Positions 35,935 through 44,580 of a stretch of 64,000 bases of DNA are shown here, one piece after another. The notes beneath the pieces were generated by a model. The model saw nothing but the letters and a program-made list of their open reading frames with translations, was not told the DNA's origin and did no database searches. Position 1 is the stretch's first letter. The number at the start of each line of letters is the position of its first letter. This DNA is from an uncultured Lachnospiraceae bacterium. GTDB taxonomy: Bacteria; Bacillota; Clostridia; Lachnospirales; Lachnospiraceae. The stretch lies in the NCBI GenBank assembly GCA_900548905.1, contig URMK01000007.1, positions 62,001 through 126,000 on the forward strand, written 5' to 3'. The translations under genes and the position numbers were made by a program.

Positions 35935-37401
35935 ATGAAGGACAGACCCAATATTGTATTTATTCTGGCGGATGATCAGGGCGCTTGGGCAATGCATTGC
36001 GCGGGAGCAAAGGAATTGTATACGCCGAATCTGGATCGCATAGCGGAAGACGGTATGCGGTTTACGGATTTTTTCTGTGTGTCCCCGGTGTGTTCCCCGG
36101 CCAGGGCGTCGCTGCTCACGGGCACCATTCCTTCCGCCCACGGCGTGCATGACTGGATCAGAAGCGGTAATGTGGACGCGGAGAAGTTCGCTGCACAGGG
36201 AAAGGAAAATCCTTATCAGGGAGGCTATTCCTGGGAGTGGAAACCGACGGACTATCTGGAAGGCCAGCTCACCTATCCGGAGCTGCTTTCCGGGCAGGGC
36301 TATCAGTGCGCCCTTGCGGGGAAGTGGCATCTGGGAGACAGTGTGCGGTGCCGGGAGGGGTTCTCCCGGTGGTATACTATCGGGCTGGGAGGCTGTTTCT
36401 ATTATCATCCCGATATTGTGGAACAGGGAACGATCACCGTCAGGCATGGCAGATATGTGACGGAACTGATCACGGACAAAGCGCTGGAATATCTGGAAGA
36501 GATGGCAGGGGAGGAACAGCCGTTTTATCTGTCGGTCCATTATACGGCACCCCACTCTCCCTGGGGAGAGGAGCATCATCCTGCCAAATGGACAGCATAT
36601 TACCGGGATTGTACGTTTGCGGATATCCCGGATATCCCGGATCATAAGGATATGACCACCGGCCCTGTATATGGGACGTCAAAAAGAAGGGAAAACCTGA
36701 CCGGCTATTTTGCGGCAATAAGCGCAATGGATGAACAGATAGGCCGCCTGCTTGACAGGCTGGTTTCATTGGGACTGGACAAAAATACGCTGGTAATCTA
36801 TACTGCGGATAACGGTATGAGCATGGGGCACCATGGAATATGGGGGAAAGGAAACGGCACCTTTCCCATGAACATGTATGATACGGCGGTGAAGGTTCCG
36901 TTTCTCGCCTCCTGGCCCGGCCATATCCCGCAGGGGCAGGTATGCGGCGAAATGGTGAGCGCCTATGACGTATTCCCCACGCTTCTGGAGCTGGGCGGTG
37001 TTTCCGCTCCCGGAGGCAGGGTTCTTCCGGGCAGGAGCTTTGCGGATCTGCTTAAAGGAGCGGATACGGACAGAGGGGATAACGCAGTGGTGGTATATGA
37101 TGAATACGGCCCGGTGAGGATGATACGGACCCGGGAATGGAAATACATCCATCGTTATCCCTATGGAAAAAATGAGTTATATGATATGAAGAAGGATCCC
37201 GGCGAAGAAATCAACCTGATAGACAAAGAAAGTGCCGGGCCGCAGGTGACAGCGATGAGGCATCAAATGGAACGCTGGTTTCAGAAGTATACCGATAAGG
37301 AGATCGATGGGGCAAAAGAAGGAGTTACCGGTTCCGGTCAGCTCTGTCCTGCAGGGACATGGGGATACAGGAAAGAGATCTATGCCCCGCAGGGAAAATA
37401 G
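35935..37401 (+). CDS. Type I sulfatase, cytosolic
   Basis: 488 residues. The metal Asp pair is D13-D14 in FILADDQG, and the formylglycine-forming motif is C53-S-P-A-R in SPVCSPARASLLTG. Further ligands appear in AGKWHLGD and IYTADNGMSMG. There is no signal peptide (MKDRPNIVFI), so it would act in the cytoplasm on imported sugar sulfates. The Cys form needs an anSME maturase, which is not in this window. Start ATG 35935 has GCAGGAGGCGG upstream; the in-frame extension to 35863 has none. Which sulfate ester is cleaved cannot be told. Confidence 0.93.
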   Translation: MKDRPNIVFILADDQGAWAMHCAGAKELYTPNLDRIAEDGMRFTDFFCVSPVCSPARASLLTGTIPSAHGVHDWIRSGNVDAEKFAAQGKENPYQGGYSWEWKPTDYLEGQLTYPELLSGQGYQCALAGKWHLGDSVRCREGFSRWYTIGLGGCFYYHPDIVEQGTITVRHGRYVTELITDKALEYLEEMAGEEQPFYLSVHYTAPHSPWGEEHHPAKWTAYYRDCTFADIPDIPDHKDMTTGPVYGTSKRRENLTGYFAAISAMDEQIGRLLDRLVSLGLDKNTLVIYTADNGMSMGHHGIWGKGNGTFPMNMYDTAVKVPFLASWPGHIPQGQVCGEMVSAYDVFPTLLELGGVSAPGGRVLPGRSFADLLKGADTDRGDNAVVVYDEYGPVRMIRTREWKYIHRYPYGKNELYDMKKDPGEEINLIDKESAGPQVTAMRHQMERWFQKYTDKEIDGAKEGVTGSGQLCPAGTWGYRKEIYAPQGK

Positions 37402-37452
37402 GAAAAAGCAAGTTGTTTGTAAGAAGGTACAGGAAAGCAAGGAGGGGCGGAA

Positions 37453-38928
37453 ATGGCAAAAAGGCCTAATTTTATTTTTATTTTTCTGGATGACATGGGG
37501 TGGAAGGATCTGGCCTGTACAGGAAGCACCTTTTATGAAACACCAAATATTGACAGACTATGCAGAGAGGGAATGCATTTTGCTAATGCATATGCGTCCT
37601 GTCCGGTATGCTCCCCTTCCCGGGCCAGCTTCCTGACAGGGAAATATCCGGCAAGGCTGGGCGTAACAGACTGGATTGATATGGAGGGATCCATGCATCC
37701 GCTGCGTGGGAAGGTTATCGATGCCCCTTATATCAGGCACCTGCCCGCCGGGGAATATACCATAGCGCAGGCGCTCACAGACGCCGGCTATGCCGCCTGG
37801 CATGTGGGAAAATGGCATTTGGGGGGCGAAGCGTTCTACCCGGAAAAATTCGGTTTTGAAAAGAATGTAGGGGGTTGTTCCTGGGGACATCCCCACAAGG
37901 GCTATTTCAGCCCCTATGGAATCCATACACTGCCTGAGGGGCCGGACGGGGAATACCTGACCGACCGGATCACGGATGAAGCCATCCGCCTGATTAAAGA
38001 AAAAGACGACAGGCCTTATTTTTTAAACCTTTGCCACTACGCTGTGCATGAGCCGATCCAGGTTAAGGATACGGACAGGGAAAGGTTCGAAAAAAAAGCA
38101 AAAGAGCAGGGGCTTGACAAGGTGGCTGCTATCGTGGAAGGGGAATACATGCATACGGAGGATAAAAAAGGCAGACGTGTGGAACGGCGTGTTGTCCAGT
38201 CCGATCCTTCTTATGCGGGCATGATCTGGAATCTGGATGAAAATATCGGCAGACTGCTGCAGGCGGTTGAAGAAAGCGGGGAAGCGGACAATACGGTAGT
38301 GGTATTTACTTCGGACAACGGCGGCCTTTCTACCAGTGAAGGCTCCCCCACCTGCAATCTGCCGGCCGTGGAAGGCAAGGGCTGGATGTATGAGGGCGGA
38401 GTCCGGGTTCCGCTGATCATCCGGTATCCGGGTACGATCCTTCCGGGTACGAGATGCGATGTGCCGGTGACGACCACAGACTTTTTCCCCACCTTCCTGG
38501 AGCTTGCAGGGCTTCCCCTGCAGCCGGAGCACCACAGGTACGGCGTCAGCCTCGTGCCGCTGCTGAAGGGAAAGGCACTCCCGCCCCGGCCGCTTTTCTG
38601 GCACTATCCCCATTACGGAAACCAGGGAGGCACGCCGGGCTCTTCCGTAGTGTTTGGTAACTATAAGCTGATTGAATTCCTGGAGGATGGCAGCACACGG
38701 CTTTACAACCTGCAGAGTGATTTCAGTGAAACCCATGATCTGTCGGAGGAACAGCCGGAAATAAGAGAACAGCTGCTGCTTCTCCTGCACGGCTGGCAGA
38801 GGGATGTCAACGCCTTGTTCCCGGCGGTTAACCCGGATGGCTTGCCCGCCTGCGTGGAGCGGGAGACCGGGACGGCGCGCCGTCAGCCTGCCGGTCCCGG
38901 CGGGTGTACGGTCCGGTCTGACCGGTAA
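37453..38928 (+). CDS. Type I sulfatase, cytosolic, second copy
   Basis: 491 residues, with D13-D14 in FIFLDDMG, C53-S-P-S-R in CPVCSPSRASFLTG, VGKWHLGG and VFTSDNGGLS as in arylsulfatase/GalNAc- or glucose-sulfatase families. It lacks a signal peptide. It is only distantly similar to the sulfatase upstream in the second half (different loops and length), so the two probably remove sulfates from different positions. The C-terminal about 30 residues are Pro/Gly/Arg-rich. AAGGAGGGGCGGAA precedes the ATG. Confidence 0.93.
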   Translation: MAKRPNFIFIFLDDMGWKDLACTGSTFYETPNIDRLCREGMHFANAYASCPVCSPSRASFLTGKYPARLGVTDWIDMEGSMHPLRGKVIDAPYIRHLPAGEYTIAQALTDAGYAAWHVGKWHLGGEAFYPEKFGFEKNVGGCSWGHPHKGYFSPYGIHTLPEGPDGEYLTDRITDEAIRLIKEKDDRPYFLNLCHYAVHEPIQVKDTDRERFEKKAKEQGLDKVAAIVEGEYMHTEDKKGRRVERRVVQSDPSYAGMIWNLDENIGRLLQAVEESGEADNTVVVFTSDNGGLSTSEGSPTCNLPAVEGKGWMYEGGVRVPLIIRYPGTILPGTRCDVPVTTTDFFPTFLELAGLPLQPEHHRYGVSLVPLLKGKALPPRPLFWHYPHYGNQGGTPGSSVVFGNYKLIEFLEDGSTRLYNLQSDFSETHDLSEEQPEIREQLLLLLHGWQRDVNALFPAVNPDGLPACVERETGTARRQPAGPGGCTVRSDR

Positions 38929-38951
38929 CGGTAAACAGGAGGATTTTCCAT

Positions 38952-39944
38952 ATGGTATTTCATGGAATTGATTTTCATAACGTGGACAGTCTGGTGAAAC
39001 AGGAGCAGGGATATGCCATGCAGCGCGTTCCCGATTCTGTCCGCCTGCGGTTATATGAAAACGCCAGGGATCAGGTGAGTTTTAACTGTACCGGGGTGGA
39101 ACTGCGCTTCAAAATCAAGTCGGAAGAGGCCGTGCTGCACCTGAAGGCGGAGTCGGGCAGCGAAGCCATGACCGCGTATATCTATTACGGATCCTTTCAG
39201 GGAGGCTGGCAGAACTCCAGCAAAACAATCGGTACACAGGATACGGCAATATCCGTTCCCGCACCGGAGAACCTTGGGATCCTGCACCAAATAACCGGGG
39301 ACTGCGGCCTCCCTTTTAACCCGGAGGTCGTACGTGTGGTACTTCCTTACGGACGCTGCTTTTTCCTTGGCGTGGAAGGAGAGGTGGAGCCGCCCGCTCC
39401 GGAGGATCTGCCGGACAGAACCTATCTGGCTTATGGATCGTCTATTACCCATGGCAGCCTGGCCCTGGCCCCGCCCTGTTCGTATCCGTTCCGGATTGCC
39501 TGCAGGCTGGGCTGTGATTATCTGAATCTGGGGTATGCGGGAAGCGCTTATCTGGAAAAAGAGATGGCGGAATATATTGTCGGCCGGAAGGATTGGGATT
39601 TTGCTTCCGTGGAAATGGGAATCAACATGCTGTATGGAGAGTTTTCCGTGAAACAGTTTGAAGAAAAGGTAAAGCGCTTTGTGGAGGTCCTTTCGAGGGA
39701 AGAACGGCCGGTGTTTGCCACCAGCATATTCCGTTTTAACGGTGCCGGCGCGATTCAGGAACGGGCGGCGGTTTTCCGGGAAATTGTGAAGAAGTATGCG
39801 GACGGGAAGCTGCTGTTTACGGACGGAACCGAGCTTCTGGATGACCCGGCCTGTATCTCCCAGGATCTTATCCATCCCGGCATTGACGGGATTTACCGGA
39901 TTGCGGACAGATGGTCCGCGGTCATGAAGAAATATATTGTCTGA
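38952..39944 (+). CDS. SGNH/GDSL hydrolase, carbohydrate-esterase type
   Basis: 330 residues. An N-terminal beta-rich jelly-roll-like region (1-150) precedes an SGNH domain: nucleophile Ser in LAYGSSITHGS (about residue 165), the Gly in LNLGYAGSAYLE, an Asn-containing VEMGINMLYG, and the Asp-x-x-His in QDLIHPGIDG near residue 314. This two-domain form is typical of deacylases acting on glycans. No signal peptide, so it likely removes acetyl groups from imported oligosaccharide alongside the sulfatases. Confidence 0.88.
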   Translation: MVFHGIDFHNVDSLVKQEQGYAMQRVPDSVRLRLYENARDQVSFNCTGVELRFKIKSEEAVLHLKAESGSEAMTAYIYYGSFQGGWQNSSKTIGTQDTAISVPAPENLGILHQITGDCGLPFNPEVVRVVLPYGRCFFLGVEGEVEPPAPEDLPDRTYLAYGSSITHGSLALAPPCSYPFRIACRLGCDYLNLGYAGSAYLEKEMAEYIVGRKDWDFASVEMGINMLYGEFSVKQFEEKVKRFVEVLSREERPVFATSIFRFNGAGAIQERAAVFREIVKKYADGKLLFTDGTELLDDPACISQDLIHPGIDGIYRIADRWSAVMKKYIV

Positions 39945-39953
39945 ACAGGCGCA

Positions 39954-40004
39954 TATACCCGCTGCCTTGGCCGGAAGGAAAATACGGCCAAGGCAGCGGG
40001 TATA
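39954..40004. terminator. Bidirectional terminator between convergent operons
   Basis: A near-perfect 20-bp stem (TATACCCGCTGCC... pairing with ...GGCAGCGGGTATA) around an 11-base loop, between the esterase gene (+) and the LacI gene (-). T-rich on one side and A-rich on the other. Confidence 0.88.
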
Positions 40005-40031
40005 TTTGTAAAAGGAAAAGCACATATGTGA

Positions 40032-41030
40032 TCAGGTGGTTTCCCGAATTACCAGAGCGGGTTTGAGCGCTATCTGCTGGGGGACGGCATCCTCGTTCTG
40101 CATGCGGTTCATCAGGACGCGTACCGCGATGGCGATCATATCCTCCAGCGGGTTTTCGATGGTGGTCAGGCCCTTGTGGATATAACCGGACATGATAATA
40201 TTGTCAAAACCCATAATCCCGATATCTTCGGGGACCCGGAGACCGGCTTCGTCAATGGCCTTAAGCGCGCCGACCGCCATCTGATCATAGCCGGCAAAGA
40301 TGGCGTCCGGGTGCTCCGGCGCCTCCAGCATCTGTTTCATGCATTGGTATCCGCCTTCTTCGGCCCTTGCCGCACTTGTGCGGATCAAATCCTCCCTGAC
40401 GGGATTTCCGATTTCGTGCATCACCTGACGGAAGGCGTTCAGCCTGCCGCGGGTCATCTCTTCCCCGATAAACCCGATCCTGCTATACCCCCTGCCGGTA
40501 AGATACTCCACCCCTGCCCGGATCCCCCGGGTTTCATCCACATAAATGGAATCATAGTCCATATGGGGATTGTACTGCGTGGTGATAAACATGGCGGGAA
40601 TACGGGTCCGGCGCAGGGCCTGATATACCTCCTCCGTTATCTGTTCCGCATCGTCGGCCACAATGAGGACACACCGGATATCCGCTTTTTCAAAACCGAA
40701 AATGTGCCGGATCAGGGTATCCGTGTCAAAACCGCTTAAACGCAGCAGGACGGAATAGTGCTGTCTGGCAAACTGATCGGACGCAATATGCACGAGATTG
40801 GAATAATAGCCCGAATTGATTTCCGGGACAATGATCCCTGCATCCTTCCAGATGTCCTCCTTCCTCTCCTCCGGTTTCCGTATTTTGTGTTTGTTATAAT
40901 TCTGTTCCTCTGCAATCCGTTGGATGCGGAGCTTTTGTTCCGGGCTGATCCGCGGATCATCGTTTAATGCCCGGGAAGCAGTGGAAGTACTTACGTTGGC
41001 GATTGCGGCAATGTCCTTTAATGTAATCAT
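40032..41030 (-). CDS. LacI-family transcriptional regulator (EbgR-like)
   Basis: 332 residues. HTH: ITLKDIAAIANVSTSTASRALNDD; sensing domain with GIIVPEINSGYYSNLV, RIGFIGEE, FAGYDQMAVGALKAI and GIMGFDNIIMSGYIHKGLTTIENP. ATG 41030 is preceded on this strand by AGGAGGCAAAC; an extension to 41135 has no ribosome site. It is divergent from the isomerase/kinase/GH39 operon across a region rich in TGCAAA half-sites and should repress that operon. Confidence 0.95.
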   Translation of the reverse strand: MITLKDIAAIANVSTSTASRALNDDPRISPEQKLRIQRIAEEQNYNKHKIRKPEERKEDIWKDAGIIVPEINSGYYSNLVHIASDQFARQHYSVLLRLSGFDTDTLIRHIFGFEKADIRCVLIVADDAEQITEEVYQALRRTRIPAMFITTQYNPHMDYDSIYVDETRGIRAGVEYLTGRGYSRIGFIGEEMTRGRLNAFRQVMHEIGNPVREDLIRTSAARAEEGGYQCMKQMLEAPEHPDAIFAGYDQMAVGALKAIDEAGLRVPEDIGIMGFDNIIMSGYIHKGLTTIENPLEDMIAIAVRVLMNRMQNEDAVPQQIALKPALVIRETT

Positions 41031-41120
41031 TGTTTGCCTCCTGTTCCATGGCTTTTTCGGCAGCATGGGCAGCTGCTGAGATAGAAAAATGGAAGCCAAA
41101 GATATTCCTGTACAGATTTT

Positions 41121-41437
41121 AATGCAAATTTGCATTATATATTCTTATAATAGCCCATTGTGAAGAAAATGTCACTATCATTAATGCAAAAAAACTGCCG
41201 GTTTGCGAAGGAATTCTCTTGCTGTTCTGCATAACCTCCTATTTTACTAAAAAATAATGCAATTCAATGCAAAAAATGTATAATAACCTGCAATAAAGAA
41301 AAAATAATGTGCAAAAATATATGCAATAATTATTGACATATGTGCAAAAAGAGTATATAGTCAAAGTGAAATCACCAATTACAGGATAAAATGATTGTAA
41401 AAGAACCGCTGCAATCAAAATTTGCACTAAAATTGCA
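41121..41437. promoter_or_regulatory. Cluster of TGCAAA-type operator half-sites and main promoter
   Basis: A perfect 16-bp palindrome AATGCAAATTTGCATT lies at 41121-41136. TGCAAA/TGCAAT half-sites recur near 41184, 41257, 41267, 41289, 41310, 41322, 41343 and 41410, with inverse TTTGCA at 41421 and ATTGCA at 41432. A sigma-A promoter TTGACA (41333-41338), 17 bases, TATAGT (41356-41361) carries one half-site inside its spacer. This suits multi-site binding and looping by the divergent LacI protein. The rest of 41031-41541 contains no gene I can support. Confidence 0.7.
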
Positions 41438-41541
41438 CAAGACAAAGCGGGCGGACAGGGCAGGACGGCAGCATTCCAAAAAGCGGCGGGAAAATGCCTT
41501 GGGGTACCGGTGCGTGCCGTACACGCGGATAGGAGTAAGCG

Positions 41542-42903
41542 ATGGGCAGAAAAGCGGGATTCGTATGTTTCGGAGAAGTAAACACACCATATGAACGCCT
41601 GAAGGCAAAGCATGATCAGGCACGGAAGCTGCTGGAGGATCTGGGTGTGGAAGTGGCGGATGCGGGTATCGTCCTGGACGACGCAGGGTATGAAACGGCG
41701 GAGCAAGCCATCCGGAAACTGGAAGGCGGCGGATTCAGCTGCCTGGTAATCTGTGTTGCAGGCTGGATCCCATCCCATGCCGTAATCCGCGTTACGGATC
41801 CTTACCGGCATATCCCCATGCTTTTATGGGGACTGTGCGGGTGGATGGAGAACGGCCATATTGTCACGACGGCGGATCAGGCGGGGACGACCGCGCTCCG
41901 TCCGGTATTTGAGGAAATGGGATACCGGTATTCTTATGTATACAGCACGATGGATCAGGGGCATCCGGCGGACCGGATCGATTCCTTTATCCGTTCCGCA
42001 TATGCGCTGCAGAGGCTGCGCAGGGCGAGAATCGGTACGATGGGGTACCGTGACATGCTGCTGTACGGAACCCAGTGCGAGGGGACATCCCTGCGGCACG
42101 TCCTCGGCATTGAAACGGAGCCTTTCGAAATGCTGGAAATGGTGCAGAACGCAGAGAAGGTATCCCGCGCGGATATCGAAACCTGGAAAACCTATATCGA
42201 CCGGAACTGGTGCATCCGAAACCGGGATGCCGGAGCGGAGGAAACCCTGGAACGGGGGATCCGTTATGCGCTGGCTGTCGGCAGGAAGGTGGAGGAGAGA
42301 GGATACGATGCGGTGACTCTGCTTGATGTGGACGGCATGAAGAAACTGCTTGGCTTTCCTCCCGCCATGGTTTTTATGCTGCTGCATCGGATATACGGGG
42401 TACAGGTAATACCGGAAAATGACATTCTCGGTTCGGCCACGCAGCTTATGATGCATTTTGCCACGGATCAGACGGTCCCCTATCTGGAATATTACGAATT
42501 TTTCAAGGACTGCCTGCTGGCCGGCGTCCCTGATTTTATCCCGGAACCGGCTGCCGACGGGCCGGTCACTATGCTGCCGGCCGCGTTTGGCCTGCTGGAC
42601 TCTTCGCTGCTGAATGTTTCCCGGGTAAAGCCGGGATATGTCACATGTTCCAGGCTGCTGTACCGGAAGGGGCGGTATGCCATGCATTTCTACACAGGCG
42701 ACGCCAAAAGGCCTCCCGCCTGGGAGGAATGCGGCTGGGATGCCCCGGCTCCCCAGCTGCCGAGCCTGGCGATATACCCGGATTCCTGTACCGTTGAGGA
42801 ATTTGCGCAGAAGGTAGGGGGCCAGCATACGATTGTCAGTTACGGAAACCATACGGAGCTGATCCGTTCGATGTGCGGACTGGCTGATCTGGATATTTTA
42901 TAG
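41542..42903 (+). CDS. Divergent sugar-isomerase-like protein (FucI/AraA-like fold)
   Basis: 453 residues, similar in layout to fucose/arabinose isomerase-like proteins: N-terminal GFVCFGEVNTPYERLKAKH, RIGTMGYRDMLLYGT in the middle, and VIPENDILGSATQLMMHFAT, which corresponds to the first metal-site block. The later Asp and WHCG blocks of true isomerases are not obvious (LEYYEFF and AGVPDFIPEP instead), so catalysis may differ. RBS GGAGTAAGCG before ATG 41542. First gene of the LacI-controlled operon, followed by an FGGY kinase, which supports a role in aldose/ketose or polyol conversion. Confidence 0.78.
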   Translation: MGRKAGFVCFGEVNTPYERLKAKHDQARKLLEDLGVEVADAGIVLDDAGYETAEQAIRKLEGGGFSCLVICVAGWIPSHAVIRVTDPYRHIPMLLWGLCGWMENGHIVTTADQAGTTALRPVFEEMGYRYSYVYSTMDQGHPADRIDSFIRSAYALQRLRRARIGTMGYRDMLLYGTQCEGTSLRHVLGIETEPFEMLEMVQNAEKVSRADIETWKTYIDRNWCIRNRDAGAEETLERGIRYALAVGRKVEERGYDAVTLLDVDGMKKLLGFPPAMVFMLLHRIYGVQVIPENDILGSATQLMMHFATDQTVPYLEYYEFFKDCLLAGVPDFIPEPAADGPVTMLPAAFGLLDSSLLNVSRVKPGYVTCSRLLYRKGRYAMHFYTGDAKRPPAWEECGWDAPAPQLPSLAIYPDSCTVEEFAQKVGGQHTIVSYGNHTELIRSMCGLADLDIL

Positions 42904-42984
42904 CGGGGTAAGGAGGCGGGCCTGCGCAGACCGTAAGAAAACGCGGTGGAAACAGGCATACAATCACATTCATGGAGAAAGAAA

Positions 42985-44502
42985 ATGACGGGATATTTAC
43001 TTGGCATAGATGCCGGTACGACTTCGTTTAAGCTGGCGCTTTATACGGATGAAGGCGCTGCGGTACATATGGTAAAAGAGGAATACGTTCTCCTGACACA
43101 GAAAGCCGGATGGGTGGAATACAAGGCGGAGGATTACTGGGCGTTACTGTGCAGGCTGCTGCGCAGGCTCCTGGCGGAAAGCGGGATACCGCCGGAACAA
43201 ATTCTCTCCCTCGCTGTCAGCAGCCAGGGAGAAACACTGATTTGCCTGGATGAATGCGGCAGGCCGGTGATGAATGCCATTTGCTGGCTGGATAACCGTT
43301 CGGAAAAGGAAGCCGGCAGGATACGCGCCCATTTTGGGAAAAAGCTTGTCTACGAGAAAAGCGGGCAGGCGGATGTGACGGCGACCTGGCCCGCCACCAA
43401 GATTTTATGGCTGAAAGAAGAAAGGCCTGATATCTTTCAGCGGACAAAGCGCTATCTGCTGTTGGAAGATTATCTGATTTACCGGCTGACCGGATGCTGT
43501 GTCTGTGAAGAGAATTTATGGGCGTCCTCCCTTTTGTATGACATCAACCGGGATTGCTGGTGGGGGGATATGCTCCGCTATCTGGGTATAACGCAGGAGC
43601 AGCTCCCGGAGAGGATGGGCTGCGGCCGGCCGGTGGGGCCGGTGAGCGCTACAGCCTCCGGGCAGACCGGCCTTTCCGGATGTACATTGGTGGTGACCGG
43701 CGCTTTGGACCAGACCTGCGGAAGCATCGGGGCCGGGAAGATATTTCCCGGAGAAGTGACGGAAACCACCGGATCCTGCCTGGCGGTGAGCGCGGTGGCG
43801 GAAGGGTTTGTCCCGTATTGTGAGGAGCGGCCCGTCACCTGCCAGAACCATGCGGTAAAGGGCCGGTATACCATCCTTCTCTGGTCACAGACGGCAGGTA
43901 TGGTGCTCAAATGGTATGCGGGCTGTTTCCTGCACCGGGAAGCCCTGGAAGGGGCGGACATATACCGGCTGATTGACCGGGAAGCGGAGCTGGCACCTGC
44001 GGGGAGTGAAGGGCTGGTGATGCTGCCGCACTTAAGCGGGGCGAGTAATCCGGAATATAATGCGATGGCAAGGGGCGTATTTTACGGCATGACCCTGGGG
44101 CATGAGAGGAAGCATTTTTCAAGGGCGATCCTGGAGGCGGTGGCGTACATGCTGCGGCGGAATGTGGAACAGATCGAAGGGATCGGGGAGACGGTCTCAG
44201 GCATCTATTCCATGGGGGGCGGCGCCAAAAGTGATATCTGGTGCCGGATCAAAGCGGATGTCACCGGAAAAAAGGTGGAAACCATACCGGTAAAGGAATG
44301 TGCCTGCCTGGGGGCGGCGCTGCTGGCCGGTGTGGGGGCCGGCGTTTTCCCCGATATTGACAGCGCCGTGAGAAGGGTGTCCGGGACAGGGAGGGTTTTT
44401 GTCCCCGCACAGGAAAACAGAGCTGTCTATGACCGTGGGTTTGCCGCCTATATTGATTTGTATCATGCACTGGAGCCGGTTTTTGGCAAATACGGAAACT
44501 GA
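42985..44502 (+). CDS. FGGY-family carbohydrate kinase (xylulokinase-like)
   Basis: 505 residues with the FGGY layout: ATP/substrate motif LLGIDAGTTSFKLALY at the start, SQGETLICLDECGRP, WLDNRSEKEA, catalytic-base region ALDQTCGSIGAG, and the C-terminal GGGAKSDIWCRIKADVTG and CLGAALLAGVG. ATG 42985 follows GGAGAAAG; a longer in-frame start at 42946 has no ribosome site. It would phosphorylate the ketose or polyol made by the upstream protein. Substrate not assignable (xylulose, fuculose, rhamnulose and tetrulose kinases share these motifs). Confidence 0.93.
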   Translation: MTGYLLGIDAGTTSFKLALYTDEGAAVHMVKEEYVLLTQKAGWVEYKAEDYWALLCRLLRRLLAESGIPPEQILSLAVSSQGETLICLDECGRPVMNAICWLDNRSEKEAGRIRAHFGKKLVYEKSGQADVTATWPATKILWLKEERPDIFQRTKRYLLLEDYLIYRLTGCCVCEENLWASSLLYDINRDCWWGDMLRYLGITQEQLPERMGCGRPVGPVSATASGQTGLSGCTLVVTGALDQTCGSIGAGKIFPGEVTETTGSCLAVSAVAEGFVPYCEERPVTCQNHAVKGRYTILLWSQTAGMVLKWYAGCFLHREALEGADIYRLIDREAELAPAGSEGLVMLPHLSGASNPEYNAMARGVFYGMTLGHERKHFSRAILEAVAYMLRRNVEQIEGIGETVSGIYSMGGGAKSDIWCRIKADVTGKKVETIPVKECACLGAALLAGVGAGVFPDIDSAVRRVSGTGRVFVPAQENRAVYDRGFAAYIDLYHALEPVFGKYGN

Positions 44503-44580
44503 CGGGGAGCCGTTCGGCCGGGTCCGCACATGTACCGGACAGACCGTATGAAAACGCGGCGGAAACAGAAAGGAACTGTT

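Noticed and set aside
35227..36645. 472-codon open frame on the minus strand
   Set aside because: Covers parts of the binding-protein and sulfatase genes in antisense, with composition unlike real proteins; a codon-bias shadow.
41391..41594. Small ORF before the isomerase-like gene
   Set aside because: Basic, no family, no ribosome site, and it overlaps the operator field and the real start.
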